From Planctomycetota bacterium (GTDB lineage: Bacteria > Planctomycetota > MHYJ01 > JACQXL01): a stretch of DNA of 64,000 nucleotides. The translations under genes were made by a program, and so were the position numbers. Each line of letters opens with the position of its first letter. Position 1 is the stretch's first letter. Of this stretch, positions 42,736 to 51,194 are shown in pieces. Below the pieces are notes generated by a model. The model was not told the DNA's origin. It was given only the letters and a program-made list of their open reading frames with translations, and searched no databases. The stretch covers positions 496,001 through 560,000 of the forward strand of contig JACRIK010000003.1 of NCBI GenBank assembly GCA_016235865.1, written 5' to 3'.

Positions 42736-44067
42736 CTAATCTAACATTGCTGCTAATTTATCAATCTCTTCTTTCGTGTTCATTTCAGTTACACAGAAGA
42801 GCATAGAGTCCTTAAGTTCTGGATAAAATCTACCTAAAGCCAAACCACCGATAATATTTTTCTTAAGCAGATATTTATTAATTCCTTCAGGTTTCTTACA
42901 ACGGATAACAAATTCATTAAAGAATGCGCCGCTAAAAGTGAGTTTAAATCCTGGAATGGCCGATAGTTTTTCAGCCGCGTAGTGCGCCTTTTGTAGATTG
43001 AGTTCAGCCACCTGTTTCAGACCGGTCTTGCCCACGGCGGACAGGTAGATGGCGGTCCGGATGGCGCAGAGGGCCTGGTTGGAACAGATATTGGAGGTGG
43101 CCTTTTCCCGGCGGATATGCTGTTCCCGGGTGGACAGGGTCAGGACAAACCCGCGCCGGCCCTTGGCATCCGTGGTCTCGCCGACAATCCGGCCCGGCAT
43201 CTTGCGGATATGGGCCATCTTGGTGGCCATAAAACCCAGATGCGGACCGCCGAATGACATCCGGTTGCCCAATGGTTGGGCGTCGCCGACAACTATATCC
43301 ACGCCGTAATCGCCCGGAGTTTTTAGCAGGCCTAAAGCCATCGGGTTGACCACGCTGATGAGCATGGTGCCTTCATATTTACGGACCAGCTTGACTATTT
43401 CGTCCACCGGTTCGATGATGCCGAAGAAGTTGGGCGACTGATACGCCACGCAGGCCGTGTTGTTATTCAGTTTTTTCTCTAATGCTTCCAATGAAGTCAT
43501 GCCGTTGGTGAAATCCAGTTCGATGATATTGATATCCAAGTCCTCCAGCCAGGCCCGGACTGTAGCCCGGTATTCCGGATGGATGGTCTTGGAGATAATG
43601 ACCTTCTTTTTGTTGGTAATATGGAGCGCCATAAGGATGGCCTCGGCCAGGGCCGTGGCGCCGTCGTAAAGCGAGGCGTTGGACACCTCCATGCCGGTCA
43701 GCTGGCACATCATGGTCTGGTATTCAAAGGCAGTGGTCAGCGCGCCCTGGCTGGTCTCGGGCTGGTAGGGCGTGTAGGCCGTATAGAATTCGCTCCGGCT
43801 GGCCAGATGGTCCACCACAGCCGGGACAAAATGGTTGTAACAACCCGCGCCCAGGAAAGACGGGGTCCGGGCTGCATTGGTATTCTGGTCGGCCAGTTCA
43901 CAGAGTAGCTTGGTGGCTTCTATCTCGCTCAACGGGGCCGGCAGCGCCAGGGGCTTGGCCAGGCGGAGTTCCTTGGGGATGCTGGAAAACAGGTCGTCCA
44001 GGTTGGCCACATTAGCCGCGGCCAGCATTTCCCGGATGTTAGTATCAGTATGCGGAATATAAGGCAT
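42736..44067 (-). CDS. gcvPA: Glycine dehydrogenase (decarboxylating) subunit 1
   Basis: 443 residues with YIPHTDTNIREMLA at the start, SFLGAGCYNHFVPAVVDHLASRSEFYTAYTPYQPETSQGALTTAFEYQTMMCQLTGMEVSNASLYDGATALAEAILMA (near 71-148) and MSFGGPHLGFMATK. This is the N-terminal half of P-protein in organisms where it is split. It has no PLP lysine of its own; the catalytic lysine is in subunit 2. It lies 37 bp downstream of gcvH. Confidence 0.95.
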   Translation of the reverse strand: MPYIPHTDTNIREMLAAANVANLDDLFSSIPKELRLAKPLALPAPLSEIEATKLLCELADQNTNAARTPSFLGAGCYNHFVPAVVDHLASRSEFYTAYTPYQPETSQGALTTAFEYQTMMCQLTGMEVSNASLYDGATALAEAILMALHITNKKKVIISKTIHPEYRATVRAWLEDLDINIIELDFTNGMTSLEALEKKLNNNTACVAYQSPNFFGIIEPVDEIVKLVRKYEGTMLISVVNPMALGLLKTPGDYGVDIVVGDAQPLGNRMSFGGPHLGFMATKMAHIRKMPGRIVGETTDAKGRRGFVLTLSTREQHIRREKATSNICSNQALCAIRTAIYLSAVGKTGLKQVAELNLQKAHYAAEKLSAIPGFKLTFSGAFFNEFVIRCKKPEGINKYLLKKNIIGGLALGRFYPELKDSMLFCVTEMNTKEEIDKLAAMLD

Positions 44068-44104
44068 AGCATTCAGCGTATCAGGTTATCAGGGAATCTG
44101 GAGA

Positions 44105-44491
44105 TTAGTGGCTCGCGGATTCCGTTTCACAGAGTTTCTGATATGCCTCTTTGGTCAGGAGATTCTTGAGTTCTCCGGTATCGGATAATTTAATCTTAAC
44201 CAGCCAGCCGGCGTTGAAGGAATCGGTGCTGATCAGGTTAAGGTTGGAGACGACCGGTTCGTTGACCTCAATAACCTCTCCGCTCAAAGGGCTGTTGATA
44301 TCCACCACGGTCTTGACTGATTCCACCTCGCCCATGGGCTCGGCTTGTTTTACCGCCTGTTTAAGCTTGGGCAGGTTGATGAAAATCAGGTCGCTCAGCT
44401 GCTGGGCCGCGAAATCGGTTATGCCGATCGTAGCCGTCGCGCCATCCACCTTGGCCCATTCGTGCGTCTGCGAATAATATAACTCTGCCAT
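44105..44491 (-). CDS. gcvH: Glycine cleavage system H protein
   Basis: 128 residues from the ATG at 44491; a GTG two codons upstream is also in frame. The lipoyl-lysine region GEVESVKTVVDINSPLSGEV places the modified Lys at K60. HEWAKVDGATATIGITDFAAQQLSDLIFINLP is the conserved start. It shuttles the aminomethyl group from P- to T-protein. It is first in the gcvH-gcvPA-gcvPB operon. Confidence 0.95.
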   Translation of the reverse strand: MAELYYSQTHEWAKVDGATATIGITDFAAQQLSDLIFINLPKLKQAVKQAEPMGEVESVKTVVDINSPLSGEVIEVNEPVVSNLNLISTDSFNAGWLVKIKLSDTGELKNLLTKEAYQKLCETESASH

Positions 44492-44536
44492 ACACACTCT
44501 TCTTTCTATGACTATAAGACAAAATAATTATGCCGG

Positions 44537-44565
44537 ATTATATCAGCGCGGTATAAAAAAGGCAA
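44537..44565 (-). promoter_or_regulatory. gcvH operon promoter
   Basis: Read on the minus strand: TTGCCT (44565-44560), a 17-bp spacer and a perfect TATAAT (44542-44537). A start near 44530 would leave a leader of about 40 bases before gcvH, too short for a glycine riboswitch. Confidence 0.6.
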
Positions 44566-44595
44566 ATAAATTCGGATAAAATACAAATATGGTTG

Positions 44596-44716
44596 ACCCC
44601 GTTAGAAGTATTTTGTTTAATATTTTGCAGAAAAGTGTATATTAATAATTGACACAGCAACGGGGGTGTGGTTTTAATAATACGCGGCGCTAAAACGACG
44701 CTACTTCTAACGGGGT
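44596..44716. repeat. Inverted repeat, CCCCGTTAGAA family, copy 2 (before the HtrA gene)
   Basis: Arms ACCCCGTTAGAAGTA (44596-44610) and TACTTCTAACGGGGT (44702-44716) are perfect complements over 15 bp with a 91-bp loop. The element occupies the gap between gcvH and the HtrA gene. The right arm runs into TTGACA (44716-44721), a possible -35 box for that gene. Confidence 0.8.
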
Positions 44717-44764
44717 TGACACAATCATTTGGATTTATTATCTAAATTACGGAGGTATAACCAT

Positions 44765-45901
44765 ATGAGAAAAAGCATTTTAATGGCCGGACTATGCCTG
44801 GCGGCCATGTTGTTCCTGTCCGGTAATATCTATCCCCAGGCATCCAAGCCGCCGGCCAGCGGGGGTGACCAACCGATAACCAAAAATACGTTTATTCAGA
44901 TTGCCCAGAAGGTAACCCCGGCAGTCGTTAACGTTTGGAATATGCAAGAGGGCGGTATTTTTGGCGGGCAGGTTAAAAGCGGCGGCGGAACGGGTTTTAT
45001 TATTGATGCTAAAAAGGGAGTACTTCTTACCAATCATCACGTTGTAGCGAACGCGAAAGCATTGGTGATAACATTAAATGACAAGCGTACCCTTAAGGCA
45101 AAATTAATCGGCAGCGATCCGATTTATGATGTAGCTGTGGTGCAAATAGAAAGTCCGCCGGCAGACCTTAAACAGGTTACTTTAGGCAATTCAGATAAGG
45201 TGATGCCCGGTGAATGGATTATTGCCATCGGCCAGCCGCTGTTTATGGATTATACGGTCACGGCCGGTATTGTCTGCGCCTTAGGCAGGGAAACACAACT
45301 TGGGAAAGCCCAGCTCTCAACCATAGAATATGTCGGTTCTTATATAATGATTGATGCAATTATTAACCCGGGTAACAGCGGCGGCCCTTTATTTAACGCC
45401 AATGGAGAGGTTGTTGGCATTAATACAATTAAACTTTATGCGGGTTACGGCTATTCAATCCCTATCAACCGGGCATTGGATACTAAAGATAAAATTATGA
45501 CCAATAAAGACGGCAAGGTTATCAGGGCTTATTTAGGGTTGAGAGGCCGAGATATTGATGACTATCTGGCAATGGAATATAACACGAACATGGACGATTT
45601 AATAAAAGATCTGGGTTTAAAAGAGCCCAAGGGGGTTTTTATCCAGGGGGCGGCTGATAATTCTCCGGCCGCATCGGTCGGTTTTGAGGAAAGCGATATT
45701 ATGGTGGAGTTTGATGGTAAAAAAGTGGATAACCTCAAGGATTTTAGGGCGATAATAGAAAAGTTAAAGCCGGAGCAAGAGGTCAAATTAAAATACCTCC
45801 ATAAGAAAGAAGAGAAAACGGTTACGGTAAAGCTTTTGGAACTTGGCGGCGACAAGAAACCGGATGAAAAACAACCAGCCGGGGAGGATGAGGACGAATA
45901 A
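44765..45901 (+). CDS. HtrA/DegP-type serine protease with one PDZ domain
   Basis: 378 residues from the ATG at 44765, chosen because GGAGG at 44751-44755 stands 9 bp upstream; the 12 codons before it lack support. An N-terminal signal peptide (about 1-25) is followed by a trypsin-like domain with the catalytic triad H92 (TNHHVVANA), D122 (YDVAVVQ) and S205 (NPGNSGGPLF). A PDZ domain lies at about 275-360, and the tail is acidic. It would degrade or refold damaged exported proteins. Its stop is 18 bp before the next gene. Confidence 0.93.
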   Translation: MRKSILMAGLCLAAMLFLSGNIYPQASKPPASGGDQPITKNTFIQIAQKVTPAVVNVWNMQEGGIFGGQVKSGGGTGFIIDAKKGVLLTNHHVVANAKALVITLNDKRTLKAKLIGSDPIYDVAVVQIESPPADLKQVTLGNSDKVMPGEWIIAIGQPLFMDYTVTAGIVCALGRETQLGKAQLSTIEYVGSYIMIDAIINPGNSGGPLFNANGEVVGINTIKLYAGYGYSIPINRALDTKDKIMTNKDGKVIRAYLGLRGRDIDDYLAMEYNTNMDDLIKDLGLKEPKGVFIQGAADNSPAASVGFEESDIMVEFDGKKVDNLKDFRAIIEKLKPEQEVKLKYLHKKEEKTVTVKLLELGGDKKPDEKQPAGEDEDE

Positions 45902-45919
45902 CGCGGGGGGTGTTTAATT

Positions 45920-47767
45920 ATGGAAAATATCATATTTTGCGGGGGATGCGGGACGTTTATATCAGCCACTGAGATTTCAGCCGGCAAGGCGTCCAAGATA
46001 AACAATATCTATTATTGCCAGAAGTGTTCGACCGGGACGCAACCGGCTCCGGCCCGGCCGGCGGCCGGACCAGGCAGCAAGATTATACCACCCCGGCCAG
46101 CCGCGCCCCGGCCGGTCGGTCCTGCGCCGGCGGCACCGGCCAGACCCGTAGCCGGACCGGCGCCGATAAAACGGCCGGCGCCACAGCCGACAGTGGCCAT
46201 GCCGGTAAAACAACCGGCACCCGGAGCGGTTCCGGCTCGTCCGGCCGGGCCGGTTCAGGCTCAAAAGCCGTTGGCGGCCAGGCCTGTGGTTCCGCAGCCG
46301 CCAAAAGGAGCAATCCCCAGAACGCCGGCGCCGGTTTCTTCAGCACACCTGGATGAGACGGTGCCGATTAATCCTCAGCCGGCCGGCCGGGTCGGACCCG
46401 CGGCAAAACCGGCGCCACAGAAGATCCAGAAAACAGTACCGCCCCAACCACCGGTAAAGACATCACAAACATCACGCCTCAGGCCGGTTCCGGTCCGGGA
46501 ATCCCCGGAAGACATGAATGATGAAGGGCTGGAAGAAGCCTCGCGCCGGTTCGGCAAGGCAAAATCCGGCAAGGGCGGGATAAAGAAAATATATCTTATT
46601 GCCGGAGCGGCGGTGGTCGTTCTCATCGTGGTGATAGCGATAATAGTCAGTATGTCAAACGCGGCCAAACAGAAGGCCAAGGAGGAACACGAAGCGAAAC
46701 TTAACAAATATTACAAAGAGGTGGTAGAAACGGAAAAGGATTTTGCCGACAATCCCCAGAAGGTCATTGACAAGATAAAAGAACACCGGGCAGCCCTTAA
46801 GGGCACCGATTATGAAAAGAAACTGGATGCCATGGAGCAAAACGCCAAGGCGCTGGTAGAAATAATCGATAAGATAAAAGAACTGGAAAAACCGGTGGAT
46901 ACATTAGAGGATGTCGAAAAGAGACTGAAGGATATCAGCGCGGCGCGGAGTAATCCGGCGGTATCGGAAAATAAGACGGTGGACGGCAAACTCAAAGGGC
47001 TGCTAACCGACTTTACGAAACAGAAAAAGAAATTAGCCGAGGAGGAAAGGAAAGCTAAAGAGGCGCAGGAAGCGGCTGAGAAGAAGGCCTACGAGGATTT
47101 TAAGGCGAAAATAGATAAGTTGAGGGAACAAAAGGACTGGAAAACAATGCTCCGGGAATGCGATATCCTGCTGGGACGGCCCAACGGACTGCAATACCAG
47201 GAGGAGGCGGATAAAATCAAGGAGGAAGCCAAGGCCGAGATGGAAGATCAGCAGGAAAAGGCCAAAAAACGCAAGGAGTGGCAGGTGCTCAATGATGATA
47301 TTACCAAGTGGGAAAGGTCGGGTGATTCCAAATCGGAGATTTATGTCGATGACGACAAAATAATGCTGAAGAACACCAGTTCATCCAGCAATCGCGGAGC
47401 CGTGACCATTATCAGCAATGATAATGAAAAAGAGGGGTGGAAGGACTTTACCATGACCCTGGAGTTCAAGGTTTTGGGCGGTTCTTTAAAAATGTTCCTG
47501 CGGGGCGGGTACCAGGCTTACAACATCCCCGGACTGGGAACGATTAACCTGTTCGGGGGAATCCAAATCCCTTTCCCACGGAAATTTAAGGACGAATGGC
47601 AGAAATATACCATAGAGTTAAAGGGTAAAAAATTGACCATCAGCGGGACCGGCCTGGCAGAGCCGAAAACCACCGATGTCCAGGAGGGAACGGGTGGAAT
47701 CGGAATTAATTTAGAAGGCGGAGATAATATTATCATTAAAGAACTGAAAGTAAAGGTGACAGAATAG
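45920..47767 (+). CDS. Zinc-ribbon / Pro-Ala linker / membrane / coiled-coil / jelly-roll protein of unknown function
   Basis: 615 residues. A possible zinc ribbon (CGGC near 7-10 and CQKC near 34-37) is followed by about 150 residues of Pro/Ala-rich linker and a basic stretch. A single membrane span is near 220-242 (IYLIAGAAVVVLIVVIAIIV). Then comes a long charged coiled region (about 245-460), and the C-terminal about 140 residues have strands like DUF1080/concanavalin-type sugar-binding modules (GWKDFTMTLEFKVLGGSLKMFLRGG). The arrangement would place the zinc ribbon in the cytoplasm and the C-terminal module outside. I do not recognise the whole protein. The HtrA gene upstream is 18 bp away, suggesting a shared operon. 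Confidence 0.65.
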   Translation: MENIIFCGGCGTFISATEISAGKASKINNIYYCQKCSTGTQPAPARPAAGPGSKIIPPRPAAPRPVGPAPAAPARPVAGPAPIKRPAPQPTVAMPVKQPAPGAVPARPAGPVQAQKPLAARPVVPQPPKGAIPRTPAPVSSAHLDETVPINPQPAGRVGPAAKPAPQKIQKTVPPQPPVKTSQTSRLRPVPVRESPEDMNDEGLEEASRRFGKAKSGKGGIKKIYLIAGAAVVVLIVVIAIIVSMSNAAKQKAKEEHEAKLNKYYKEVVETEKDFADNPQKVIDKIKEHRAALKGTDYEKKLDAMEQNAKALVEIIDKIKELEKPVDTLEDVEKRLKDISAARSNPAVSENKTVDGKLKGLLTDFTKQKKKLAEEERKAKEAQEAAEKKAYEDFKAKIDKLREQKDWKTMLRECDILLGRPNGLQYQEEADKIKEEAKAEMEDQQEKAKKRKEWQVLNDDITKWERSGDSKSEIYVDDDKIMLKNTSSSSNRGAVTIISNDNEKEGWKDFTMTLEFKVLGGSLKMFLRGGYQAYNIPGLGTINLFGGIQIPFPRKFKDEWQKYTIELKGKKLTISGTGLAEPKTTDVQEGTGGIGINLEGGDNIIIKELKVKVTE

Positions 47768-47770
47768 TTT

Positions 47771-48094
47771 ATGAGCGATATAAAAGAAGTAACTGACCAG
47801 ACCTTTGGGGATGAGGTGTTGAAATCGAGCAGCCCGGTATTGGTGGATTTTTGGGCGCCCTGGTGCGGGCCCTGCCGAATGCTGACCCCGATTTTAACCA
47901 AACTGGCGGCCCAATACCAGGGAAAACTGAAGGTGGTGAAGTTGAACACCGACGATAACCCGGATACAGCTACCACCTACAATATTTCGGCCATTCCCAC
48001 CCTGCTGTTTTTTAAGGGCGGGCAACTGGCCAACCAGGTTATCGGGGTGAAATCGCCCGATGAGTTGAAAAAGATGATTGACGAGGTGATATGA
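47771..48094 (+). CDS. trxA: Thioredoxin
   Basis: 107 residues, the standard length. The active site is W31-C32-G-P-C35 in FWAPWCGPC, and cis-Pro is in ISAIPTLLFF. No signal peptide, so it is cytoplasmic. It is 3 bp after the previous gene, and its end overlaps the epimerase start by 4 bp (ATGA). Confidence 0.95.
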   Translation: MSDIKEVTDQTFGDEVLKSSSPVLVDFWAPWCGPCRMLTPILTKLAAQYQGKLKVVKLNTDDNPDTATTYNISAIPTLLFFKGGQLANQVIGVKSPDELKKMIDEVI

Positions 48095-49056
48095 AATATT
48101 TGATTACGGGCGGGGCCGGATTCATCGGCTCGCATTTAGCCGAGGCTATCCTGAAGCAGGGCGATGAGGCCTGGATTATTGATAACCTGTCCACCGGCAG
48201 CATCAATAATATAGAACACCTTAAAGCTAATCCCAAGTTTCATTATACCATTGATACTATTTTTAATGAGCCGCTTCTGGCTGAAATGATAGACAATTCC
48301 GATATCGTGTTCCACATGGCCGCGGCCGTGGGAGTCCGGCTGATCGTGGAAAGCCCGGTGAACACCATTGAAACCAATATCGCCGGGACCGAAAGCGTGC
48401 TCAAGCTGGCGAATAAGAAGAATAAGATAGTTCTGATTGCCTCAAGCTCAGAGGTTTATGGCAAGAATAACAAGATTCCGTTCAGCGAAGATGACGATAT
48501 GCTCTTGGGGCCGACTGTCAAATCGCGCTGGAGCTACGCCTGTTCCAAGGCCATAGATGAATTCCTGGCGCTGGCCTACTGGCGGGAAAAGAAACTGCCC
48601 ACTATCGTAGTCCGGCTGTTTAATACGGTCGGGCCGAGACAATCAGGCCGGTATGGAATGGTGATTCCCCGGTTTGTCCAGCAGGCGCTGGCTAAAGAGC
48701 CGTTTACGGTTTACGGAACCGGCAAGCAATCACGCTGTTTTACGGATGTCAGCGACGTGGTCGGCGCATTAATAAAACTGGTCAATCACCCCAAGGCCAT
48801 CGGCCAGGTCTTTAATATCGGCAGTGACCAGGAGATTACCATTGAGGCGCTGGCCTCCAGGATAAAAGAGAAGACCAAAAGTTTATCGCAGATAAAGTAT
48901 ATTCCCTACGACGAGGCGTACGAGAGCGGGTTTGAGGATATGCTCCGGCGCGTGCCGAATCTCGCCAAGATAGGAAACCTTATTGGTTATAAGCCGACCC
49001 AGAGCATTGACCAGATATTGGATAAAATAATCCGGTATTTCAGGGAGCAGAAATAG
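48091..49056 (+). CDS. NAD-dependent nucleotide-sugar epimerase/dehydratase (extended SDR)
   Basis: 321 residues. The dinucleotide fold opens YLITGGAGFIGSHLAEAI (about 3-20), and the catalytic Ser-Tyr-Lys set is in IASSSEVYG and SYACSKAIDE (Y about 149, K about 153). NTVGPRQSGRYGMVIPRFVQQAL and VFNIGSDQEITIEALA support an UDP-glucose/GDP-mannose-type epimerase or dehydratase. The specific sugar cannot be told. The RmlC-like gene follows at once, so both may serve one glycan. Confidence 0.85.
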   Translation: MKYLITGGAGFIGSHLAEAILKQGDEAWIIDNLSTGSINNIEHLKANPKFHYTIDTIFNEPLLAEMIDNSDIVFHMAAAVGVRLIVESPVNTIETNIAGTESVLKLANKKNKIVLIASSSEVYGKNNKIPFSEDDDMLLGPTVKSRWSYACSKAIDEFLALAYWREKKLPTIVVRLFNTVGPRQSGRYGMVIPRFVQQALAKEPFTVYGTGKQSRCFTDVSDVVGALIKLVNHPKAIGQVFNIGSDQEITIEALASRIKEKTKSLSQIKYIPYDEAYESGFEDMLRRVPNLAKIGNLIGYKPTQSIDQILDKIIRYFREQK

Positions 49057-49078
49057 GCATTAACAGGAGGTTGAAAAG

Positions 49079-49534
49079 ATGATAAATGGCGTTAAAATAA
49101 AGAAGCTAAACCCGATATCCGATGAAAGAGGCCGGGTGATGGAAATCCTGAGATGCGACGATGATATGTTCAGGAAATTCGGGCAGGTCTATGTGACCAC
49201 GGCCTATCCGGGCGTAGTTAAGGCCTGGCATTACCATAAAAAACAGACCGATTCCTTTACTGTATTGCACGGAATGGTTAAGATGGTGCTTTATGATGAC
49301 CGGAAGAAATCCCCGACCAAGGGAGAAGTCAGCGAGTTTTTCATCGGGGTGCATAATCCTGTCCTGCTCCAGATTCCGCCTGAGGTCTATCACGGATTTA
49401 AATGCATCAGCGAATACGAGGCGATAATGCTTAATTGCCCCAGCGAGGCGTATAACCGCAAGCAACCCGATGAATACCGGATTCCGGCGCATACCAAAAA
49501 GATACCGTATAACTGGGCGCGCAAAGACGGTTAA
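49079..49534 (+). CDS. dTDP-4-dehydrorhamnose 3,5-epimerase-like cupin
   Basis: 151 residues. VKIKKLNPISDERGRVMEILRCDD, GVVKAWHYHKKQTDSFTVLHGMVKMVLYD and IPPEVYHGFKCISE are the RmlC cupin blocks (His near 50 and 103 in the family's catalytic and substrate positions). A GGAGG at 49066 lies before the ATG. RmlC epimerises C3 and C5 of a 4-keto dTDP-sugar; this shorter variant may act on another sugar. Confidence 0.8.
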   Translation: MINGVKIKKLNPISDERGRVMEILRCDDDMFRKFGQVYVTTAYPGVVKAWHYHKKQTDSFTVLHGMVKMVLYDDRKKSPTKGEVSEFFIGVHNPVLLQIPPEVYHGFKCISEYEAIMLNCPSEAYNRKQPDEYRIPAHTKKIPYNWARKDG

Positions 49535-49561
49535 GCCGCAATTCGCATAAAGCAGCGCGTT

Positions 49562-50398
49562 ATGAAGATAAATAGCATCGATGTTCACCCGGTCAGTGAT
49601 GGATATTTCCGGCTGGACGGCGGGGCGATGTTCGGCGTGGTGCCGCGCGTGCTTTGGGAAAAACGCGCTTTGCCGGACGGCAAGAACCGTATCAAGATGG
49701 GGCTGTGGTGCCTGCTTATTAAGGCCGCCGGGAAAAATATCCTTGTCAATACCGGCATCGGCGATAAATATAACCGGCGTTATCAGGATATCTACGAAAT
49801 CCAGCATCCCCCGGCCCTTATTTCCTCTTTGGCTGAGCATAATGTTCAGCCGGCAGACATTGATATGGTTATTCTGACACATCTGCATTTTGACCACTGC
49901 GGCGGCAATACGATTTCCCAAAACAATAAGATTATGCCGGCTTTTCCCAAAGCCAAATACATTGTCCAAAAAGCTGAGTGGGAAAAGGCTGTTAGCCCTA
50001 CTGAACGCACCAGGGCGAGCTATATAAAGGAAAACCTTATTCCTATCAAAGAGGCGGGGTTACTGGAATTGATTGATGGCGATAAGAAACTCCTGTCCGG
50101 CATTTCCGTCAGGGTTACCGGCGGGCATACCCGCGGACACCAGATTGTTTTTATTGAATCGGGCAATAAAAAGGCGGTTTACTGGAGTGATTTGATTCCC
50201 ACCACCGCGCATATTGATCTGCCCTATATAATGAGTTATGATTTGTATCCCGAGGAGACGCTGGAAGAGAAAAGACGTTTGGTGGAACAGGCGATAAAAG
50301 AAGACTGGATTTGTTTCTGGGAGCACGACCCGGCGATAAATTGTGGCTATATCCGTAAGGACATCGAGGGAAAATTAACGGTTGAACCGTTAGCATAA
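49562..50398 (+). CDS. Metallo-beta-lactamase-fold hydrolase
   Basis: 278 residues. The metal motif THLHFDHCGG is near 101-110, the second His is in GGHTRGHQ near 187-194, and YWSDLIPTTAHIDLPY carries the third Asp. ILVNTGIGDK near 60-69 resembles the quorum-quenching lactonase/N-acyl-homoserine-lactonase-like subgroup, but the substrate is not defined. It follows the RmlC-like gene by 27 bp. Confidence 0.85.
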   Translation: MKINSIDVHPVSDGYFRLDGGAMFGVVPRVLWEKRALPDGKNRIKMGLWCLLIKAAGKNILVNTGIGDKYNRRYQDIYEIQHPPALISSLAEHNVQPADIDMVILTHLHFDHCGGNTISQNNKIMPAFPKAKYIVQKAEWEKAVSPTERTRASYIKENLIPIKEAGLLELIDGDKKLLSGISVRVTGGHTRGHQIVFIESGNKKAVYWSDLIPTTAHIDLPYIMSYDLYPEETLEEKRRLVEQAIKEDWICFWEHDPAINCGYIRKDIEGKLTVEPLA

Positions 50399-50403
50399 AA
50401 TAC

Positions 50404-50431
50404 TTGACATACCGGCAAATCGGGGTATAAT
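50404..50431 (+). promoter_or_regulatory. Strong sigma-70 promoter for the CsgG-like operon
   Basis: A perfect TTGACA (50404-50409), a 16-bp spacer and a perfect TATAAT (50426-50431), immediately after the MBL-fold gene. The lipoprotein ATG at 50489 has AAGGGAG 5 bp upstream. Confidence 0.75.
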
Positions 50432-50488
50432 CTAATGTATTAATATCAAGAATAGGCGCTCACACGCGCCATGCTGAAGGGAGTTTTT

Positions 50489-51193
50489 ATGGTAAAAACG
50501 CTATTTGTCGGAGCCGTGGCAGGAATAGTTCTTGCCTTGGCGGGTTGCGGGATGAGCCGGGTATCTTCAACCTATACGGTTGATAACACGCCGGTAAAAA
50601 CATATGCGCCGCCTCCGATGACAATTAAGGTGAAAACCATCGCGGTCCTGCCTTTTAAGGATAAGACTACGAACAGCCCGCTTAAAGGCGATGTTGGCAG
50701 CATGGCAGTTGACCAGCTGACCACGCTTCTGGTTAATACGGAACGTTTCTCGGTAATTGAGCGCGAGCGTTTGGATGCGGTTTTGGCCGAACAGGGATTA
50801 GCCGGCAAGGGGATTGTAGATTCCGCAACCGCTGCCCAGGTGGGGAAGATTCTGGGTGTTGATCTGATATTTACCGGGGCGGTAACTAACTGGGAGGTCA
50901 AAGAGGCCAAATCGGGCACCTTTGTGCTGGTGGGCGGCGGGTCAGAAAAAACCCTTGATATTGACATGGCCGTGGATGGCCGGATTATTGACACGACCAC
51001 CGGGCAGATTTTCTTTGCCGATTCCGGTGAGGTAAAGCGCCAGGAAAGCGTATCCAAATCGGCTATCTTGAGTTTCGCTCCGGATGGATATATCAAACTT
51101 GACCAGTCAGTGGCTGGCAAGCAATTGCGCCTAGTGCTGGATAATATGCTGTCCAAGATAATCCCAAAGGTGGACGCTAAATTCAGCAGATAG
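50489..51193 (+). CDS. CsgG-like outer-membrane lipoprotein, first copy
   Basis: 234 residues from the ATG at 50489, preceded by AAGGGAG; the ATG at 50471 is less likely. The lipobox LALAGC sets Cys20 as the lipidated residue. VKTIAVLPFKDKTTNSPL and SMAVDQLTTLLVNTERFSVIERERLDAVLAEQGLAG then IDSATAAQVGKILGVDLIFTGAVTNWE are typical of CsgG/FlgP-type lipoproteins that form secretion pores or membrane foci. The curli pore itself has further motifs not checked here. The second copy is 1 bp away. Confidence 0.85.
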   Translation: MVKTLFVGAVAGIVLALAGCGMSRVSSTYTVDNTPVKTYAPPPMTIKVKTIAVLPFKDKTTNSPLKGDVGSMAVDQLTTLLVNTERFSVIERERLDAVLAEQGLAGKGIVDSATAAQVGKILGVDLIFTGAVTNWEVKEAKSGTFVLVGGGSEKTLDIDMAVDGRIIDTTTGQIFFADSGEVKRQESVSKSAILSFAPDGYIKLDQSVAGKQLRLVLDNMLSKIIPKVDAKFSR

Positions 51194-51194
51194 T

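Noticed and set aside
44498-44590. Glycine riboswitch before gcvH
   Set aside because: The predicted leader is about 40 bases, too short for the aptamer.
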